Part shown: positions 1 through 10,516 of the stretch, in pieces | Layout: each line of letters starts with the position of its first letter | Numbering within the stretch: the stretch's first letter is position 1 | Origin: an uncultured Ruminococcus sp. | GTDB lineage: Bacteria; Bacillota; Clostridia; Oscillospirales; Acutalibacteraceae | Assembly: GCA_902792115.1 (NCBI GenBank) | Contig: CADAYJ010000004.1 | Span: forward strand, 1 to 57,736 | Reading direction: 5' to 3' | DNA length: 57,736 nucleotides | The notes under the pieces: generated by a model | What the model was told of the DNA's origin: nothing | What the model saw: the letters and a program-made list of their open reading frames with translations, nothing else | Database searches by the model: none | Made by a program: the position numbers and the translations under genes

Positions 1-45
1 GCGCAAGTCATTCCTTTCAGAGCGCTTGCAAGCGTTGGCCGGTAA
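1..45 (+). CDS. C-terminal end of an unidentified protein cut by the window edge
   Basis: An open frame runs from base 1 to tandem TAA stops at 43-48 and would end ...FRALASVGR. Fourteen residues are too few to identify it. It is followed at once by two palindromes (48-62 and 68-92), a layout I associate with the downstream end of IS200/IS605-type transposase genes, but that link is inference. It may not be a gene. Confidence 0.22.
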   Translation, partial: AQVIPFRALASVGR

Positions 46-47
46 TA

Positions 48-93
48 ACCCCTTATAGGGGTAGAGCAAACCACCCGCTGAGCGGGTGGTTTT
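48..93 (+). terminator. Two adjacent palindromes: terminator, or end structure of an IS-like element
   Basis: A 15-base palindrome (ACCCCTTATAGGGGT, 48-62) is followed by an 11-bp perfect stem with a 3-base loop (68-78 pairs with 82-92) and a short T run. It would terminate whatever ends at base 45. Paired palindromes of this kind also occur at IS200/IS605 ends. A further weak stem lies at about 111-140 and nothing else recognisable follows before the promoter at 307. Confidence 0.5.
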
Positions 94-306
94 GATTTAG
101 TCTTATTTTTTAGCTCAGGAGAAGGCGTAAATCCTTGAGCCGGCAGCACCGATGGAAGGGAACCTAAAAGAGCAGATTGGTAATGTTTGAAAAGGTTTAT
201 GATACATATTGAAAATGTTTGAAAAAAATGATACACAATTAATAATAAATGATGGATAGTTTGCTAAAATGTGAGAAAATTTTAGCAATTTAATTGGATA
301 AAGTGC

Positions 307-335
307 TTGATTTTTCTTTGAAAAAGTGATATAAT
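307..335 (+). promoter_or_regulatory. Sigma-A promoter of the HTH regulator gene
   Basis: TTGATT (307-312), a 17-base spacer and a perfect TATAAT (330-335). Start of transcription would be near 342, giving a leader of about 60 bases. A second TGgTACAAT extended -10 lies at 364-371 without a clear -35. Confidence 0.6.
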
Positions 336-400
336 AATTCTAAATTAGAATAATAGTTCGTGTGGTACAATATTATAGAGAGTAGGGGTGACATACTTTT

Positions 401-1909
401 ATGGATCTTGTTAAAATGTTAAACGAGATTTTGGAAGATTACTCCGACGTCAGAGTGGCGCATCTTACGGGTATTGAAAGAACAAGACTAAATCGTATCA
501 GAAACGGAAAATTTAAGATCACTCTTCCCGAGCTTCAAAAGATAATATCTGCCTTCGTGACAGATGATAATCAGGCGAATAAGCTCTACGACGCATATCT
601 TTTTGACAAAATAGGCAGGGATAAGTATAATTCCAGGATCCTTGCAAAGGAATTTCTGGAGAGCCTGAGGGAAGCTGATCCGCAGGATCCCGATTTTGAC
701 GGAAGCTACGCAAGGACGAACATAAGCTCCGATTTTGATATCGAAGATGATCTCACCGTTCTGAGAAGTCCGGTCGCCGTCCGTCATGCGATGAATATGG
801 TAATGATGCAGGCGATGTCGCAAAAGGAGAAGATCCGCATTATCAGCTCTTCCGTCAGTGAATATCTTCTTTCGCAGATATTCACGGTAACGTCTGCCGT
901 GCCGGATCTGGAGATAGACCATATCTATTCGCTTGCCGCAGTGAACGAGCTTCCCGAGCCGCTTACATATTATATGGGCGTTGCAAAGGCGGTTTATCCG
1001 ATCTTTATGCTCAACTCCAACTACCGCGCGTATTATATGCTCGTAGGTCATGCGACGAACGCTCTGATGCCTTACCACATTATCACTAACCGTTTCGGTC
1101 TTCTGCTCGATCCGACATTCAGCAACGCGATCCTCGTAAAGAAAAAGGATGTCGTGATGCTTGCACAGCACCTTTTTGACGACAGGAAAAAGAAGTGCTC
1201 TGCGTTTATCACAAAGATCAACTCGACGGAGGAATACCTGCTCCACTACTGCAATATCCTGGAGCGCACCGATGGCTTGATGAAGGATCTGTATTATTCG
1301 ATCGACTACGAGCCGTGTATGCTCGACTTCCTTACGGAGAAAGAAATTTACGGTTGTATGGAAAGAGTGAAGGGTGATCCAAAGGCAGCGAACCTGGTGA
1401 AGGAATTCGTCGGAAAATTCTATACACCGTTCATGCAGAACAAGCAGATATCCTTCTTCACGAAGGAGGGGCTTCACTCGTTTATAGATACCGGTACGAT
1501 CAAGGAGATCCCGGAGACTCTCGGACTCGTTGTAGACAAGAAGCGCCGTATTGAAATACTTCAATGCGTTCTTTCCTGCATGAAGGACGAGAAGTCGGGA
1601 AAGATCTATTATTTGATAAACGAGAAGGAATTCAAGCCGCCTCTCGGTCTGCGTTATTTCGGCGCAGGCGTAAAGGCTGATCATATGTTCGTAATTTCAA
1701 ATTCTTACAGCAGAGACAGCAGCGGAGAGAATAAGGAAGCCGGCAAAGTGCCTTCTATCCTTATCCTTACAAATTCTGAGATACTCTCCGCCGTCTTCGA
1801 TTTCATAGAGTCGCTGCCGGAGACGAAAATGGTCTACTCCCGTGAAGAGTCGATCGAGTACATGGAAAACGTGATCAGCGAAATGAAAAAAGAATTATCC
1901 GAGCAATAA
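401..1909 (+). CDS. Large XRE-like HTH transcriptional regulator, uncharacterised C-terminal region
   Basis: Encodes 502 residues. Residues 1-60 look like a Cro/C1-type helix-turn-helix, with VRVAHLTGIERTRL as scaffold and first helix, then RIRNGKF and a third-helix region. The remaining 440 residues are soluble-looking, without membrane spans or a catalytic motif I recognise; they may be a ligand-sensing region. The start follows an AGGGG ribosome site at 383-388 and the gene has its own promoter (307-335) and terminator (1914-1941), so it is monocistronic. The N-terminus supports DNA binding; the target and signal are unknown. Confidence 0.75.
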   Translation: MDLVKMLNEILEDYSDVRVAHLTGIERTRLNRIRNGKFKITLPELQKIISAFVTDDNQANKLYDAYLFDKIGRDKYNSRILAKEFLESLREADPQDPDFDGSYARTNISSDFDIEDDLTVLRSPVAVRHAMNMVMMQAMSQKEKIRIISSSVSEYLLSQIFTVTSAVPDLEIDHIYSLAAVNELPEPLTYYMGVAKAVYPIFMLNSNYRAYYMLVGHATNALMPYHIITNRFGLLLDPTFSNAILVKKKDVVMLAQHLFDDRKKKCSAFITKINSTEEYLLHYCNILERTDGLMKDLYYSIDYEPCMLDFLTEKEIYGCMERVKGDPKAANLVKEFVGKFYTPFMQNKQISFFTKEGLHSFIDTGTIKEIPETLGLVVDKKRRIEILQCVLSCMKDEKSGKIYYLINEKEFKPPLGLRYFGAGVKADHMFVISNSYSRDSSGENKEAGKVPSILILTNSEILSAVFDFIESLPETKMVYSREESIEYMENVISEMKKELSEQ

Positions 1910-1913
1910 AAAG

Positions 1914-1941
1914 ATCCCTGCAAGCGCTTGCCTGCAGGGAT
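1914..1941 (+). terminator. Hairpin terminator of the HTH regulator
   Basis: ATCCCTGCA (1914-1922) pairs with TGCAGGGAT (1933-1941), with a second internal pairing GCAAG/CTTGC. The tail is A/T rich rather than a pure T run. Confidence 0.6.
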
Positions 1942-1950
1942 ATATTATTA

Positions 1951-2045
1951 GGGAGACACTGATTAAATCGAGTGCCAAAATTGCGCCGTCAGATTTCGCG
2001 GCAAATTGGACGAAAGAGCCGCCGGAATACTGACGTATTTCAAGG
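1951..2045 (-). repeat. Truncated copy of the dispersed repeat found complete at 48771-48942
   Basis: The reverse complement of this stretch matches 48850-48942 nearly base for base, including the terminal inverted-repeat core CACTGATTAAATC. Homology stops abruptly near 2045, so the other half and the second inverted repeat are missing. The stop codon of the membrane-protein gene (TGA, 2040-2042) lies inside it. Differences between the copies are scattered over all codon positions, so it is not a conserved coding region. Confidence 0.8.
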
Positions 2046-2951
2046 GCCAAGCATATCGACCTCGTTGTAGTAGACGGTGCCGAGCGTGTTCGCCTCATCA
2101 ACCATTTCCGAAAACGTAAGGGCGCAAACGGAGACGAGGAAGGGGACAAGCCCTCTGATGTAAGCCAGCGCAAGACTGACGTAAACGTACACAGGCTCCA
2201 TAGATATCCCGAAGCCGTTGAAGGCGTCTTTGTAGCAGTAGTAAAGGAAGGTCATCGCGCCTGCCATGAAGAGGAGCGCGATCGCGACGGACATTGAAAA
2301 AACGCCGTAAACGTGAGCGCCCTTGTTGCGCGCTACGCTGTTGACGAGAGTCACCTGGAGAGATTTTATAAACGTTGCCTGCGACTGGTAGAACCAGATC
2401 AGCAGGGCGAATATCGCGCAGGCGAGTAATATTCCGAGAAGAATAGACACGCGGAACGCCTTTATCTGCTCAAGTGTGACGTTGAACGTCTTCCCAAGCT
2501 CTTCAAAAAACTCCGGCGGCTTAAACGCAAAGAGAAGAAGAAAGACCGCCGAAAGCGCAAAGCATATCGAGAAGACAAAAAGCTGCAGCATCGACCAGTA
2601 GTAGGAGATCGCAAGGCTCACGTTCGGAACAGCCTCGTCGCTCGGATCCCGGCAAGTAAAGAAGAAGCTCAGAAAGATAAAAATGAAGAAAAGAGCCGTC
2701 ACCCCGGAAAAGATCATCATGAAATCCTTTATAGAGTCAAAGTTGAGGTCGGGGAGGAGCTTTGAGGTAACAAGCCTGAAAAGCGTGATCTCAAGAGCCT
2801 CTTTCTTCATAATGGACAAGTATCCCATACAAAGTATGTGGAGAAATAGCAGCAGCGGAATGAGGACGACGACCGGCTTTCCTCCGAATTTCTTGACAAG
2901 CAGGAAATTCCGCTCGTAGTTGCTGGATGGGTGGTACATATCTTTCGCCAT
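2040..2951 (-). CDS. Polytopic membrane protein, paralogue of the 16895-18217 product
   Basis: 303 residues from an ATG behind a clear GGAGGTG site (2958-2964); a longer frame to 2999 has no such site. About five to six hydrophobic segments are visible. Sequence landmarks shared with the 16895-18217 product are an N-terminal NxxxVKKFGGKP-like segment, a mid-region FRxxxLL, and QATFIKSLQVTLVN followed by KGAHVYG. It therefore belongs to the same unnamed family. It lacks that paralogue's Gly/Pro/Tyr tail. The last residues and stop codon are supplied by the truncated repeat, so the natural C-terminus may have been replaced. Function unknown. Confidence 0.72.
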   Translation of the reverse strand: MAKDMYHPSSNYERNFLLVKKFGGKPVVVLIPLLLFLHILCMGYLSIMKKEALEITLFRLVTSKLLPDLNFDSIKDFMMIFSGVTALFFIFIFLSFFFTCRDPSDEAVPNVSLAISYYWSMLQLFVFSICFALSAVFLLLFAFKPPEFFEELGKTFNVTLEQIKAFRVSILLGILLACAIFALLIWFYQSQATFIKSLQVTLVNSVARNKGAHVYGVFSMSVAIALLFMAGAMTFLYYCYKDAFNGFGISMEPVYVYVSLALAYIRGLVPFLVSVCALTFSEMVDEANTLGTVYYNEVDMLGP

Positions 2952-3013
2952 AGATGCACCTCCGTTTAACGATTCCCAAAACAAATTGCTTTTAAACAAT
3001 TATCTATGATTAC

Positions 3014-3042
3014 ATTTTAGTTTATTTCACATCGAATTACAA
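3014..3042 (-). promoter_or_regulatory. Promoter of the membrane-protein gene
   Basis: On the minus strand: TTGTAA (3037-3042), 17-base spacer, TAAAAT (3014-3019). It places the transcript start near 3007, downstream of the structured element at 3143-3284, which is therefore not this gene's leader. Confidence 0.6.
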
Positions 3043-3142
3043 TAGTTTTTCAAAAATAAATTACAGAAACATAAATTTTCCACGTATTACACAGAAAAGA
3101 AAACCCGGGATACGTTAAATAATTTAAAAATTTAAAACAAAA

Positions 3143-3298
3143 AATGGAAAATTGTGTAATCGCCGTCTCGCCCGGTCTGAAATAAGCACGTTTATCGGCA
3201 GGACGAAACCTGTGGGAGGTCAATCAGCCTGAGTAAACGGCAGCTTACCGTAAAACAGCGAGAAGCGTTTATCAATTTTCCATTCGTTTTTTTTATTT
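3143..3298 (+). ncRNA. Candidate structured RNA with 6S-like architecture
   Basis: A perfect 12-bp helix (AATGGAAAATTG, 3143-3154, with 3273-3284) encloses a CTCGC/GCGAG helix (3167-3171 with 3258-3262), then an open central region, then a terminal arm (CGTTTA 3189-3194 with TAAACG 3234-3239, and CAGG with CCTG). A small hairpin (ACGG/CCGT) lies on the 3' side of the open region. A run of eight T follows the outer helix. Closing stem, internal bubble and terminal arm recall 6S RNA, and the 3' side carries TAAAAC.GCGA, which resembles my memory of E. coli 6S. I found no consensus promoter and the opposite strand is also T-rich at its end, so strand and identity are uncertain. Confidence 0.4.
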
Positions 3299-3322
3299 TT
3301 GTCGATGCTTTTTTCGCGGGCT

Positions 3323-4807
3323 TTACCTGTGGTACAGCTTGTCGGACTCGTACTGCGGCTCGCAAGTAAGGTCGATGCCGAGGCGGCGGAAGATATCCAT
3401 GTCCTCCTGAGAAAGGATAACGACGGAATGTACCTGCGTGCCCTTGAGCTTCGATACCTGCTCGAGAGCGAGCTTTGCGTTGCTGTCGTTCTCCGCGCTG
3501 ACGGAGAGAGCTACAAGAACCTCGTCCACGTGCATTCTCGGGTTCTGGTTCTTCATCACGTTTGTTTTGAGGTTCTGTATCGCCCTTACGACCTCCTTAG
3601 GCAGAAGGAGAACGGGATCGTCGATTCCGGCGAGCGTTTTGAGGGCGTTGAGCATCATTGAGCATACGGCGCCGAGCAGGTCTGTCGTCTTGCCTGTGAT
3701 GATCCTGCCGTCGTTCAGCTCGATCGCCGCGACGGGATCGTGTAAATTCTCCGCAAATTTATTCGCAACGACGGCGACCTTTCTGTCTTCCTTCGTGATA
3801 CCGAGGCGGTTCATCAGCATCTCGATCTTGCGTACCTCGTCGAGAGCCGTGCCGGATACCTTGTGCTTCACGAGAGCTGCGTAGTAGCGGCGGATTATCT
3901 CCTGCTTTGACGCCTCGCTGACGACGCCGTCGTCCGTGATCGCGAAGCCCACCATGTTTACGCCCATGTCCGTAGGCGATTTATACGGAGATTCACCGAA
4001 AATTTTGGTGAAAATAGCATTGAGAACGGGGAAGACCTCTACGTCGCGGTTGTAGTTGACGGTCGTCTTGCCGTAAGCCTGAAGATGCCACGGATCTATC
4101 ATGTTTACGTCGTTGAGGTCGGCTGTCGCAGCCTCATACGCGAGGTTGACCGGGTGCATAAGCTCCATGCTCCATACGGGGAACGTCTCATACTTAGCGT
4201 AGCCCGCTTTGACGCCGCGCTTGTTCTCGTGGTAGAGCTGCGAGAGGCAGGTCGCCATCTTGCCGCTTCCGGGGCCGGGCGCCGTCACGACGACGAGCGG
4301 ACGTGAGGTGACGATGTAGTCATTCTTTCCGAAGCCCTCCTCGCTGACGATGAACTGCGGGTTTGACGGGTATCCCTCTATGATGTAGTGCAGATAAACC
4401 TTAATGCCGAGGTTTTCAAGGCGCGCCTTGAATTTGTCAGCGGAAGGCTCGTGGTTATACTGCGTGATAACGACGGAGCCGACGTAAAGCCCGATCTCCG
4501 TCAGCTTGTCCATCAGGCGGAGAATGTCCATATCGTATGTGATGCCGATGTCGCTTCTCATCTTGTTCTGCTCGATAGCTGCGGCGTTTATCGCAAAGAT
4601 GATCTCGGTCTTTTCCTTCAGCTTCAGGAGCATTCTGACCTTGCTGTCCGGCTCGAAGCCCGGCAGCACGCGCGAAGCGTGGTAGTCGTCAAACAGCTTG
4701 CCTCCGAACTCCATGTACAGCTTGCCGCCGAAGCTGCCGATCCTCTCGAGGATCTTCTCAGACTGCAGTTTCAAATATTTCTCGTTGTCAAAACCCTTTT
4801 TATCCAT
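3323..4807 (-). CDS. DUF1846 (UPF0371) family protein
   Basis: 494 residues, close to the usual length of about 500 for DUF1846 proteins of Firmicutes. Recognisable segments are the N-terminal GFDNEKYLKLQSEKILERI, a glycine-rich TAPGPGSGK in the middle, and MHPVNLAYEAATADLNDVN. Crystal structures exist for this family but the reaction is not settled; the GPGSGK segment suggests nucleotide or phosphate binding by inference. No signal peptide or membrane span. The ribosome site before the ATG is weak. The gene stands alone, divergent from secA. Confidence 0.88.
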   Translation of the reverse strand: MDKKGFDNEKYLKLQSEKILERIGSFGGKLYMEFGGKLFDDYHASRVLPGFEPDSKVRMLLKLKEKTEIIFAINAAAIEQNKMRSDIGITYDMDILRLMDKLTEIGLYVGSVVITQYNHEPSADKFKARLENLGIKVYLHYIIEGYPSNPQFIVSEEGFGKNDYIVTSRPLVVVTAPGPGSGKMATCLSQLYHENKRGVKAGYAKYETFPVWSMELMHPVNLAYEAATADLNDVNMIDPWHLQAYGKTTVNYNRDVEVFPVLNAIFTKIFGESPYKSPTDMGVNMVGFAITDDGVVSEASKQEIIRRYYAALVKHKVSGTALDEVRKIEMLMNRLGITKEDRKVAVVANKFAENLHDPVAAIELNDGRIITGKTTDLLGAVCSMMLNALKTLAGIDDPVLLLPKEVVRAIQNLKTNVMKNQNPRMHVDEVLVALSVSAENDSNAKLALEQVSKLKGTQVHSVVILSQEDMDIFRRLGIDLTCEPQYESDKLYHR

Positions 4808-5017
4808 CGTTAATCAACTCTTTTTCATTAATAGGCCGTATCCGGAAAGAAATACAACAGAGTAATTATAGCATATTTTGCCCGGAGAAATCAACGAAAC
4901 GACATTAAGTGTAACTAATTGTAAATATTCACCGAGCTGTGTCGAAGCGGTAAAAAATGAACGCATTGTAAACAAATCGACTGTGTGAAAATAAGTAGTG
5001 ATTTTTTTATGATTATG

Positions 5018-5026
5018 TGGTACAAT
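5018..5026 (+). promoter_or_regulatory. Extended -10 element upstream of secA
   Basis: TGgTACAAT with only a weak -35 (TGATTT near 4999). The same TGTGGTACAAT string occurs upstream of the HTH regulator at 361-371. The divergent region 4808-5146 holds no other gene. Confidence 0.4.
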
Positions 5027-5146
5027 TATCATAGGTATGTATGTGATAAAGCATACTATGTCATTACTGACCGTGCTTATCAGGGAATATGAGCGCTCCG
5101 GTCGCTCCCGAAAGCGCGGCAAAACAGAATTCATGAGGTGATTGCA

Positions 5147-8053
<2,907 letters not shown>

Positions 8054-8103
8054 TTCGCAAAAAGGACGCGGAAGGAGTCGCATTGATCTTATAGGGGAGA
8101 TTG

Positions 8104-8184
8104 GCAGCGGAAGGAAGACGCTCGCTTAGTGCTGCGCACCTTTGCATGAGCCGCCCCGAGGATCAGCGCGCTGCCTTCCGCAGC
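8104..8184. repeat. Inverted repeat between secA and coaBC
   Basis: GCAGCGGAAGG (8104-8114) faces CCTTCCGCAGC (8174-8184), 10 of 11 bases paired, flanked by direct copies of CTTATAGG (8088-8095 and 8184-8191). It could be a leader hairpin of coaBC or a small insertion scar. No T run follows. Confidence 0.4.
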
Positions 8185-8240
8185 TTATAGGTCGTTCATT
8201 CTGTAAATTGATCGAGAAACCGGTAAAGGCGGTGGGGACA

Positions 8241-9437
8241 ATGTATCTTTTGAAGGGTAAGACGGTGCTGCTCGGCGTGACGGGGAGCATCGCGGCGTAT
8301 AAGATCGCCAATCTCGCGCGTATGTGCAGGAAGGCCGGCGCGGACGTTCATGTGCTCATGACGAAAAACGCCTGCAGCTTCATAAACCCGATAACCTTTG
8401 AATCGCTTACGGGCAACAAGTGCCTTATTGACACGTTCGACAGAAATTTCCGGTACAGCGTCGAGCACGTCGAGCTTGCAAAGAGAGCGAGCGTCGTGAT
8501 GATCGCGCCCGCGAGTGCAAATGTGATCGGAAAAATCGCAAACGGCATCGCCGACGATATGCTGACGACTACCGTTATGGCGTGTACGTGCAAAAAGATC
8601 GTCTCACCGGCGATGAACCACAATATGTACCACAACCCGATCGTTCAGGACAATATCGAAAAGCTCGCGCGCTTCGGCTATGAGATCGTCGCCCCCGACA
8701 GGGGTATGCTCGCCAACGGCGATACGGGAGACGGACGTATGCCGGAGGAATCTGTGCTGTTCTCGTATATACTGCGCGAATGCGCGTTTGAGAAGGATCT
8801 GGCAGGGGAGAGGGTGCTCGTTACGGCAGGAGCCACACGGGAGCCGTTCGATCCCGTGCGCTTCATAACGAATCATTCAACGGGAAAAATGGGCGCCGCC
8901 GTCGCTCAGGCGGCAATGCTCAGAGGCGCAGACGTAACGCTCGTTGCGGCGCATATGGACGTCGAGCCGCCGAGATTTGTAAAGGTCGTCAAGGTCGGAA
9001 CGGCTCAGCAGATGTATGAAGCGGTTCTGAATGAATTTGACGACAGCACGATCGTCGTTAAGGCGGCGGCGGTCGCCGATTACAGACCGAAGAACGTCGC
9101 TCGGGGGAAGATAAAAAAATCCGACGGCGAAATGACGGTCGAGCTGGAGCGCACTCCCGATATACTCGCGGAGCTTGGAAGGCGGAAGACGTCGCAGTTT
9201 CTCTGCGGATTTTCGATGGAGACGGAAGCGCTCGGGGAGAACGCGCGCGGAAAGCTCGAAAGGAAAAATCTCGACATGATCGCCGCGAACTGCCTGCGAA
9301 CAGAGGGGGCAGGCTTCGGCGTTGACACGAATGTGCTGACGCTCATCACGAAGGAAAGCGAAACGCAGCTTCCGCTGATGAGCAAGCTCGAGGCGGCGCT
9401 CGCGATCATAGATAAGATCAAAGAGGTGAGGTCATGA
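8241..9437 (+). CDS. coaBC: Bifunctional phosphopantothenoylcysteine decarboxylase / phosphopantothenate-cysteine ligase
   Basis: 398 residues, the usual CoaBC length. It joins cysteine to 4'-phosphopantothenate and decarboxylates the product to 4'-phosphopantetheine on the way to CoA. The N-terminal flavoprotein half shows VTGSIAAYK, PASANVIGKIANGIADD and PAMNHNMY; the C-terminal ligase half shows VTAGATREPFDPVRFITNHS and KAAAVADYRPKN. The decarboxylase clamp reads LANGDTGDGRMPEE, with Asn where E. coli has Cys158. The start at 8241 matches family N-termini and follows GGTGGGG; an in-frame ATG at 8142 would add 33 unlike residues. The stop overlaps the next gene by four bases. Confidence 0.95.
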   Translation: MYLLKGKTVLLGVTGSIAAYKIANLARMCRKAGADVHVLMTKNACSFINPITFESLTGNKCLIDTFDRNFRYSVEHVELAKRASVVMIAPASANVIGKIANGIADDMLTTTVMACTCKKIVSPAMNHNMYHNPIVQDNIEKLARFGYEIVAPDRGMLANGDTGDGRMPEESVLFSYILRECAFEKDLAGERVLVTAGATREPFDPVRFITNHSTGKMGAAVAQAAMLRGADVTLVAAHMDVEPPRFVKVVKVGTAQQMYEAVLNEFDDSTIVVKAAAVADYRPKNVARGKIKKSDGEMTVELERTPDILAELGRRKTSQFLCGFSMETEALGENARGKLERKNLDMIAANCLRTEGAGFGVDTNVLTLITKESETQLPLMSKLEAALAIIDKIKEVRS

Positions 9438-9799
9438 ACAGCGAACAGGCAAGAGAGATCGTGTCCGGCAACTACGCCAAAAGGAGCGGAAGCCTCACGG
9501 GCGAGCTGAGCGAAAAAAGCAGCTTTAGTCTGCCGTATTTCTGGGATCTTTACGAGGCCGTTGCGCGCCTTTTCAAGGACGGCGCACATGACGCCGACCT
9601 TACCTGCTACATATGCTCGTCGTATCAGTACGTGCTCAGAGAGCTTCTGAGGAGCAGCGATCCGCGCGACGCGCTGACGCTCTCCGGAGTGCCGGAGAAT
9701 ATCGGCGAATACCTGAGTCTGCTCGACGGAGCGGTTCAGGCGTACCTCACCGGCAACGGAAAATACCTCGGCGAAAAGCGTTATTACCTTCACAGATGA
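9434..9799 (+). CDS. Small conserved-looking hypothetical protein coupled to coaBC
   Basis: 121 residues, soluble and mixed charge, starting MNSEQAREIVSGNYAKRSG. It overlaps the coaBC stop by ATGA and has an AGAGGTGAGG ribosome site inside coaBC, so the two are translationally coupled and share the terminator at 9804-9845. I see no known motif; CY.C at about residues 57-60 is not a convincing metal site. Function unknown. Confidence 0.75.
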   Translation: MNSEQAREIVSGNYAKRSGSLTGELSEKSSFSLPYFWDLYEAVARLFKDGAHDADLTCYICSSYQYVLRELLRSSDPRDALTLSGVPENIGEYLSLLDGAVQAYLTGNGKYLGEKRYYLHR

Positions 9800-9803
9800 A
9801 ACG

Positions 9804-9845
9804 AAGCCTCCGGCGTCAACAAACGGCGCTGGAGGCTTTTTTTGT
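9804..9845 (+). terminator. Terminator of the secA/coaBC side
   Basis: AAGCCTCC (9804-9811) pairs with GGAGGCTT (9831-9838), with an additional inner GGCG/CGCC pairing, followed by a T-rich run. Confidence 0.85.
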
Positions 9846-9885
9846 TAAGAATCAGGCGTTCAAAATGAGGTGCAGGCGGTTTTAA

Positions 9886-9931
9886 TAGAAAAAGGATCGC
9901 ATCAAAACCGGAAAGAGTTTTGATACGGTCC
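9886..9931 (-). terminator. Terminator of the hemolysin-III/DUF3592-like operon
   Basis: Minus strand: a 15-bp stem (9917-9931 with 9894-9908) with one mismatch and one G-U pair, then a T-rich tail at 9886-9893. Confidence 0.8.
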
Positions 9932-9958
9932 CTCATACCTTTTGCTGTCTGCTGAATA

Positions 9959-10489
9959 TCAGTGAGCGATCAGGGAAATGAGCCAGAAAAGGAGTCCGGC
10001 AATGAGCGAGGCAACGCCGCCCAGGAGCATTCCCTGAGTAAAACCGTCTTCGCAGTCCGTTTCATAAATATCGGTAGGATCGGAGGCTGTGATGAAAAGA
10101 GTGGTGCGGTCTCCTGTGTTGAGATGCACCTTGCTTCCGTTTTTGGAGCTTGCGCGGTACGTTCTTCCTTCAAAGGTGTATTCATATACGGGGCCGTTGG
10201 AGCCTACACTTGCAACAACGGCTTCAACTCGGTCGGTATATCTCGTTTGCTCCTTGTATTTCTTGCACAAGGGATAGAAAAGGCAGAAGATACCGGCTGC
10301 GAAAAGCAGGGGTGTAAAGAGAGCGGAGAGGAATCCGTAGCCTGCGACAAGCCGTCTGATGAGAGACGCGACCGTTCCGACTCCGATCACACCGTATACT
10401 ATTTTTTCGTAGGGTATCAGCTTTTCAATAACAGGCATAGCGGGGGTAAGGCAGCGTTCAATGGTATTGCTTATAGTATTGATATCCAT
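9959..10489 (-). CDS. DUF3592-like membrane protein
   Basis: 176 residues. Two hydrophobic segments near residues 30-75 form a hairpin, a beta-rich domain follows (VYEYTFEGRTYRASSKNGS, then GDRTTLFITASDPTDIYET) and a last hydrophobic helix ends the protein. The beta part matches the DUF3592 pattern of a xYxxxGxxYxxxS strand pair and a DPxxP-like end. Role unknown. Start set by GGAGGT five bases before ATG. It lies 27 bases after the hemolysin-III gene and shares its promoter. Confidence 0.7.
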   Translation of the reverse strand: MDINTISNTIERCLTPAMPVIEKLIPYEKIVYGVIGVGTVASLIRRLVAGYGFLSALFTPLLFAAGIFCLFYPLCKKYKEQTRYTDRVEAVVASVGSNGPVYEYTFEGRTYRASSKNGSKVHLNTGDRTTLFITASDPTDIYETDCEDGFTQGMLLGGVASLIAGLLFWLISLIAH

Positions 10490-10516
10490 GATTGACCTCC
10501 GTTGGAAATGTCGGTG

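Noticed and set aside
488..1684. Long open frame antisense to the HTH regulator
   Set aside because: It mirrors codon bias of the real gene, has no ribosome site or promoter and an unlikely Leu/Arg-rich composition.
4814..5134. 106-residue minus-strand frame between the DUF1846 gene and secA
   Set aside because: It covers the divergent promoter region, lacks a ribosome site and has no coding character.
8142..8240. N-terminal extension of CoaBC from ATG 8142
   Set aside because: The extra 33 residues are unlike any CoaBC start, and 8241 has its own ribosome site and the family N-terminus.
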